Source of the DNA: Thiopontia sp964647745
Lineage (GTDB): Bacteria > Pseudomonadota > Gammaproteobacteria > GCF-002020875
Direction of reading: 5' to 3'
Assembly: GCA_964647745.1 (NCBI GenBank)
Contig: CAZYJG010000064.1
Location: 1-7,842 of the forward strand
DNA: 7,842 nt
A model generated the notes under the pieces. The model was not told where the DNA came from. It saw only the letters and a list, made by a program, of their open reading frames with translations, and searched no databases. The position numbers were made by a program, and so were the translations under genes. This document shows, one piece after another, positions 5,041 through 7,842 of this stretch (its first letter is position 1; each line of letters starts with the position of its first letter).

Positions 5041-5718
5041 ATGAATAGATTGGAACTCCCAAAGATGGTGCTGATCGATGTGGACGGCACCCTGGTCGAT
5101 AGCGTACCGGACCTTGCCTGGTGTGTGGATGAGATGATGAGTCAGCTCGAGATGCCAGCGCGCGGGGAGGGGCGGGTCCGCCACTGGGTGGGTAATGGTG
5201 TGGAGCGTCTGGTACGGCGTGCACTGACCGATTCGCTGGATGGTGAGCCAGAGGATGCGTTGTTTGAGAAAGCATTCCCCATCTTCTCGGAGCTCTATGC
5301 CGAGAACACCAGCAAGCGCAGTGTACTCTATCCCGGTGTGGAGGAGGGGTTGGCATGGCTGGAGGAGCAACCGTTGCGAATTGGTTGTGTGACCAACAAG
5401 GCGGAACGCTATACGCTGCCAATTCTGCGTGATCTCGGCATTATCGACCATTTCGAGATTGTGGTTAGTGGCGATACCCTGCCGGTGAAAAAGCCCGATC
5501 CGGGCCCACTGCTCCATGTGGCTGACTATTTTGGTGTTGAGCCCGGCGAGGCACTCATGATTGGGGACTCAATGAGCGATGTGAAGGCCTCACGGGCAGC
5601 CGGCTTCTCCATTGTCTGCATGTCCTATGGTTATAACCATGGTGAGGATATCCGGGACTACAATCCGGATGCCGTGATTGACTCGATGGATGAGCTCGCC
5701 GCTCTCTTTGTGGATTGA
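5041..5718 (+). CDS. gph: Phosphoglycolate phosphatase (HAD family)
   Basis: Gph dephosphorylates 2-phosphoglycolate, formed by Rubisco oxygenation or by repair of oxidised DNA ends. All four HAD motifs are present: DVDGTLVDS with nucleophile Asp13 and Asp15, VTNK with Thr118, KKPDPGP with Lys151, and GDSMSD with Asp176 and Asp180. A helical C1 cap lies at about residues 22-95, as in known Gph enzymes. The length of 225 aa is normal. ATG 5041 matches homologues, which have a few residues before the DxDGT strand; ATG 5065 (MVLIDVDGT) is an alternative. Neither has a recognisable Shine-Dalgarno, and the 13 bases before 5041 border the right heptad array. An insertion may have removed the native one. 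The stop overlaps trpE as TGATG. The substrate is inferred from family resemblance and from the rpe and trpE neighbours. Confidence 0.93.
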   Translation: MNRLELPKMVLIDVDGTLVDSVPDLAWCVDEMMSQLEMPARGEGRVRHWVGNGVERLVRRALTDSLDGEPEDALFEKAFPIFSELYAENTSKRSVLYPGVEEGLAWLEEQPLRIGCVTNKAERYTLPILRDLGIIDHFEIVVSGDTLPVKKPDPGPLLHVADYFGVEPGEALMIGDSMSDVKASRAAGFSIVCMSYGYNHGEDIRDYNPDAVIDSMDELAALFVD

Positions 5719-7208
5719 TGAAGCAGGAACTCTTCCATGACCTTGCCGAAAAGGGGCATAACCGGATCCCGTTGACCCGGGAGATCCTTGCTGACCTGGA
5801 TACCCCACTCTCTGCCTACAGGAAGGTGGCCGATGGTCCCTGGAGCTATCTCTTTGAGTCGGTACAGGGGGGAGAGAAGTGGGGGCGTTACTCCATTATC
5901 GGGCTACCGGCCAGGACCATTCTGAGAGTGCACGGACACCAGATCACGGTAGAGAGTGATGGTGTTGAGGTGGAGTCGATCAAAAGTGATGATCCACTGA
6001 GCTGGATTGAGGCGTACCGCCAGCAGTTTGATGTGGCGCAGTGTGAGGGGTTGCCCCGCTTTACCGGCGGGCTGGTGGGCTGCTTTGGCTACGATACAGT
6101 GCGCCTGATCGAGGAGCGTCTCTCCGAGTTCCCGGAGGTGGATCCCCTGGGCAATCCCGATATTGTGCTGATGGTCTCGGAGGAGGTGCTGGTATTCGAT
6201 AACCTCAGCGGGAAGCTGCACATTGTGATCCACGTGGACCCGCAGGCTGAAGATGCCTGGAGAAGAGGGCAGCAGCGTCTGGACGAGATTACGCTGCAAC
6301 TCGGAAATGCCATGCCGGTCGAAGAGCACTCCCCTCCGCGCAGGGTAGAGGAGGGGGATTTTGTCTCCGGATTTACCCAGGAGCGCTTTGAGTCCGCAGT
6401 TGAGAAGATCAAGGAGTATATTGTTGAGGGGGATGTGATGCAGGTGGTGATCTCTCAGCGACTCTCCATCCCCTTCCAGGCACCACCACTCAACCTCTAC
6501 CGGGCACTGCGTACCCTCAACCCCTCCCCCTATATGTTCTATCTGCAACTGGATGACTTTCAGGTGGTGGGCTCATCACCGGAGATTCTGACCCGGGTTG
6601 AGGATGGGGTTGTCACCGTGCGTCCCATTGCCGGAACCCGGCGTCGTGGCCATACCGAGGAGGAGGACCGGGCACTGGAGCAGGAGCTGCTGGCGGATCC
6701 AAAGGAGCTGGCGGAACATCTGATGTTGATTGATCTGGGGCGCAATGATGTGGGGCGTGTGGCAGAGATCGGGTCGGTGGAACTGACCGAGAAGATGAGG
6801 ATTGAGCGCTACTCCCATGTGATGCATATCGTCTCCAATGTAACCGGAAAACTGAAGAGTGGGATGAGTGCGATGGATGCCCTCCGTGCCACCTTCCCGG
6901 CCGGTACCGTCAGTGGGGCGCCAAAGATCCGTGCAATGGAGATCATTGATGAACTGGAGCCCGTCAAGCGTGGGATCTATGCCGGTGCGGTTGGTTACAT
7001 TGGCTGGAACGGAAATATGGATACTGCAATTGCGATCCGCACTGCGGTGATCAAGGGGGGTGAGCTCCATATCCAGGCGGGAGCGGGCGTGGTTCATGAC
7101 TCGGTTCCGCGTCTGGAGTGGAAGGAGACGATGAACAAGGGGCGTGCCGTTTTTCGTGCGGTGGAGATGGCAGAGGCGGGGTTGGGTGACCGGGAGGGGA
7201 GTTGCTGA
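5718..7208 (+). CDS. trpE: Anthranilate synthase component I
   Basis: TrpE converts chorismate to anthranilate using ammonia from TrpG, the first committed step of tryptophan synthesis. The 496-residue chain has the N-terminal regulatory domain with LFESVQGGEKWGRYS (residues 45-59), the ES-x10-S tryptophan feedback signature, so feedback inhibition is likely. NPSPYM at 268-273 is another element of the tryptophan site. Chorismate-binding motifs follow: VRPIAGTRRRG, EHLMLIDLGRNDVGRV, FPAGTVSGAPKIRAMEII, GYIGWNG and AGAGVVHDS. The retained feedback signature and the adjacent TrpG argue against PabB. ATG 5718 overlaps the gph stop by one base. TTG 5715 is also in frame but less likely. No strong ribosome site is visible, so translation probably couples to gph. 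There is no sign of a trp leader peptide or attenuator directly upstream. Confidence 0.97.
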   Translation: MKQELFHDLAEKGHNRIPLTREILADLDTPLSAYRKVADGPWSYLFESVQGGEKWGRYSIIGLPARTILRVHGHQITVESDGVEVESIKSDDPLSWIEAYRQQFDVAQCEGLPRFTGGLVGCFGYDTVRLIEERLSEFPEVDPLGNPDIVLMVSEEVLVFDNLSGKLHIVIHVDPQAEDAWRRGQQRLDEITLQLGNAMPVEEHSPPRRVEEGDFVSGFTQERFESAVEKIKEYIVEGDVMQVVISQRLSIPFQAPPLNLYRALRTLNPSPYMFYLQLDDFQVVGSSPEILTRVEDGVVTVRPIAGTRRRGHTEEEDRALEQELLADPKELAEHLMLIDLGRNDVGRVAEIGSVELTEKMRIERYSHVMHIVSNVTGKLKSGMSAMDALRATFPAGTVSGAPKIRAMEIIDELEPVKRGIYAGAVGYIGWNGNMDTAIAIRTAVIKGGELHIQAGAGVVHDSVPRLEWKETMNKGRAVFRAVEMAEAGLGDREGSC

Positions 7209-7786
7209 TGTTGTTGATGATAGATAATTACGACTCCTTTACCTACAACCTGGTCCAGTATTTTGGCGAGTTGGGGACAGAGGTTGAGGTTCATCGCAAC
7301 GACAGAATCTCACTGGATGAAATTCGCGAGCTGAACCCCGAGCGCATTGTCCTCTCTCCCGGACCCTGCACCCCCAACGAGGCGGGGATCTCACTGGATG
7401 TGGTCCACCAGATGGCAGGAGAGCTGCCGATTCTCGGGGTCTGTCTGGGGCACCAGACCATAGGCCAGGCCTTTGGTGGACAGATTGTCCATGCTGGAGA
7501 GATCATGCATGGCAAGACCTCGATGATTCACCATAACAGTGGTGGAGTTTTCAGGGGGCTCTCCAATCCGATGGAGGCGACCCGCTACCACTCGCTGGTG
7601 ATTGAGAAGGAGACCCTGCCAGATCTGTTTGAGATCACCGCCTGGACCGAGAATGAGGATGGATCGATGGATGAGATTATGGGGATCCGTCACAGGGAGC
7701 TGGATGTGGAGGGGGTGCAGTTTCACCCGGAATCGATCCTGACGGCCGAGGGGCACGCCCTGTTGAAGAATTTTTTGGGTAACTGA
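7208..7786 (+). CDS. trpG: Anthranilate synthase component II, glutamine amidotransferase
   Basis: TrpG is the class I glutaminase partner of TrpE, feeding ammonia into the anthranilate synthase complex. In some bacteria it also serves PabB in folate synthesis as an amphibolic PabA. The 192-residue product has MIDNYDSFTYNLVQY, the oxyanion region SPGPCTPNEAG, the nucleophile elbow GVCLGHQ with Cys79, and QFHPES with His173 and Glu175 completing the triad. ATG 7208 overlaps the trpE TGA by one base and has GGAGGGGA at 7193-7200, seven bases upstream, an unusually strong site for this run. ATG 7217 is a weaker alternative. It is separate from TrpE, not fused to TrpD. Whether it doubles as PabA cannot be decided here. 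Confidence 0.96.
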   Translation: MLLMIDNYDSFTYNLVQYFGELGTEVEVHRNDRISLDEIRELNPERIVLSPGPCTPNEAGISLDVVHQMAGELPILGVCLGHQTIGQAFGGQIVHAGEIMHGKTSMIHHNSGGVFRGLSNPMEATRYHSLVIEKETLPDLFEITAWTENEDGSMDEIMGIRHRELDVEGVQFHPESILTAEGHALLKNFLGN

Positions 7787-7795
7787 CTCAGTTAC
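7779..7795. repeat. Perfect 8-1-8 palindrome over the trpG stop
   Basis: GTAACTGA and TCAGTTAC are exact reverse complements around a single central C, and the trpG TGA lies in the left arm. As RNA it could fold as a six-pair stem with a five-base loop. A short T-rich stretch (7814-7818) comes later, too far for a standard terminator. It could be a protein-binding site, a weak attenuating structure, or chance. Confidence 0.6.
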
Positions 7796-7831
7796 GGGTA
7801 GTGGTGAATAGTTATTTTTGGATCGGTAGAC

Positions 7832-7840
7832 GAGGAGAGG
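7832..7840 (+). promoter_or_regulatory. Possible ribosome binding site of the next gene
   Basis: GAGGAGAGG at the very end of the window is a strong Shine-Dalgarno-like run, and a gene could start within about ten bases past the edge. In related organisms trpD commonly follows trpG, so it may belong to trpD; that is inference. Bases 7796-7831 hold nothing else I recognise. Confidence 0.35.
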
Positions 7841-7842
7841 TT

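Noticed and set aside
5904..6548. A 214-codon minus-strand open frame inside trpE
   Set aside because: It is fully antisense to a well supported trpE and shows no recognisable domain.

Overview
The window reads as a chromosomal segment of a gammaproteobacterium with moderately high GC. The evidence is the close match, from memory, of AmpD, AmpE, DjlA, Rpe and TrpE/TrpG to their E. coli or Pseudomonas relatives, and the gene order rpe-gph-trpE-trpG, which is familiar from Pseudomonas-like genomes. I cannot name genus or species. Every gene is on the + strand, and most are packed end to end with overlapping stop and start codons.

Region 1 (21-793): a divergent PII-like protein and a two-CBS-domain protein share a TAATG junction. 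Together they look like a small adenylate or metabolite sensing pair.
Region 2 (831-2251): ampD and ampE, joined by a GTGA overlap, cover peptidoglycan recycling and cell-wall stress signalling.
Region 3 (2272-3681): a histidine phosphatase (CobC/phosphoglycerate mutase-like) is followed by djlA, a membrane-anchored J-domain co-chaperone.
Region 4 (3682-3857): an intergenic stretch with a 9-bp hairpin and a possible 24-codon reading frame whose stop overlaps the rpe start as ATGA.
Region 5 (3858-7786): rpe (pentose phosphate or Calvin cycle), gph (2-phosphoglycolate removal), trpE and trpG (anthranilate synthase). gph-trpE and trpE-trpG both overlap as TGATG.

The main anomaly is between rpe and gph. 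A 125-codon GxxExxY gene, AT-richer than its neighbours, sits between two mirror-image arrays of a CGCAAAG heptad. Both arrays have unit spacings of 8, 8 and 9 bases. The left array abuts the TTG start and the right one begins 3 bases after the stop. The unit 4576-5027 looks like a compact inserted cassette that interrupts an otherwise tight operon and leaves gph without a visible ribosome binding site. It is the best candidate here for something under-described.

Smaller oddities are an exact 14-bp direct repeat in ampE, a perfect interrupted palindrome over the trpG stop, a short inverted motif in the extended 5' end of the ampD frame, and a PII-like protein with no tyrosine at all.
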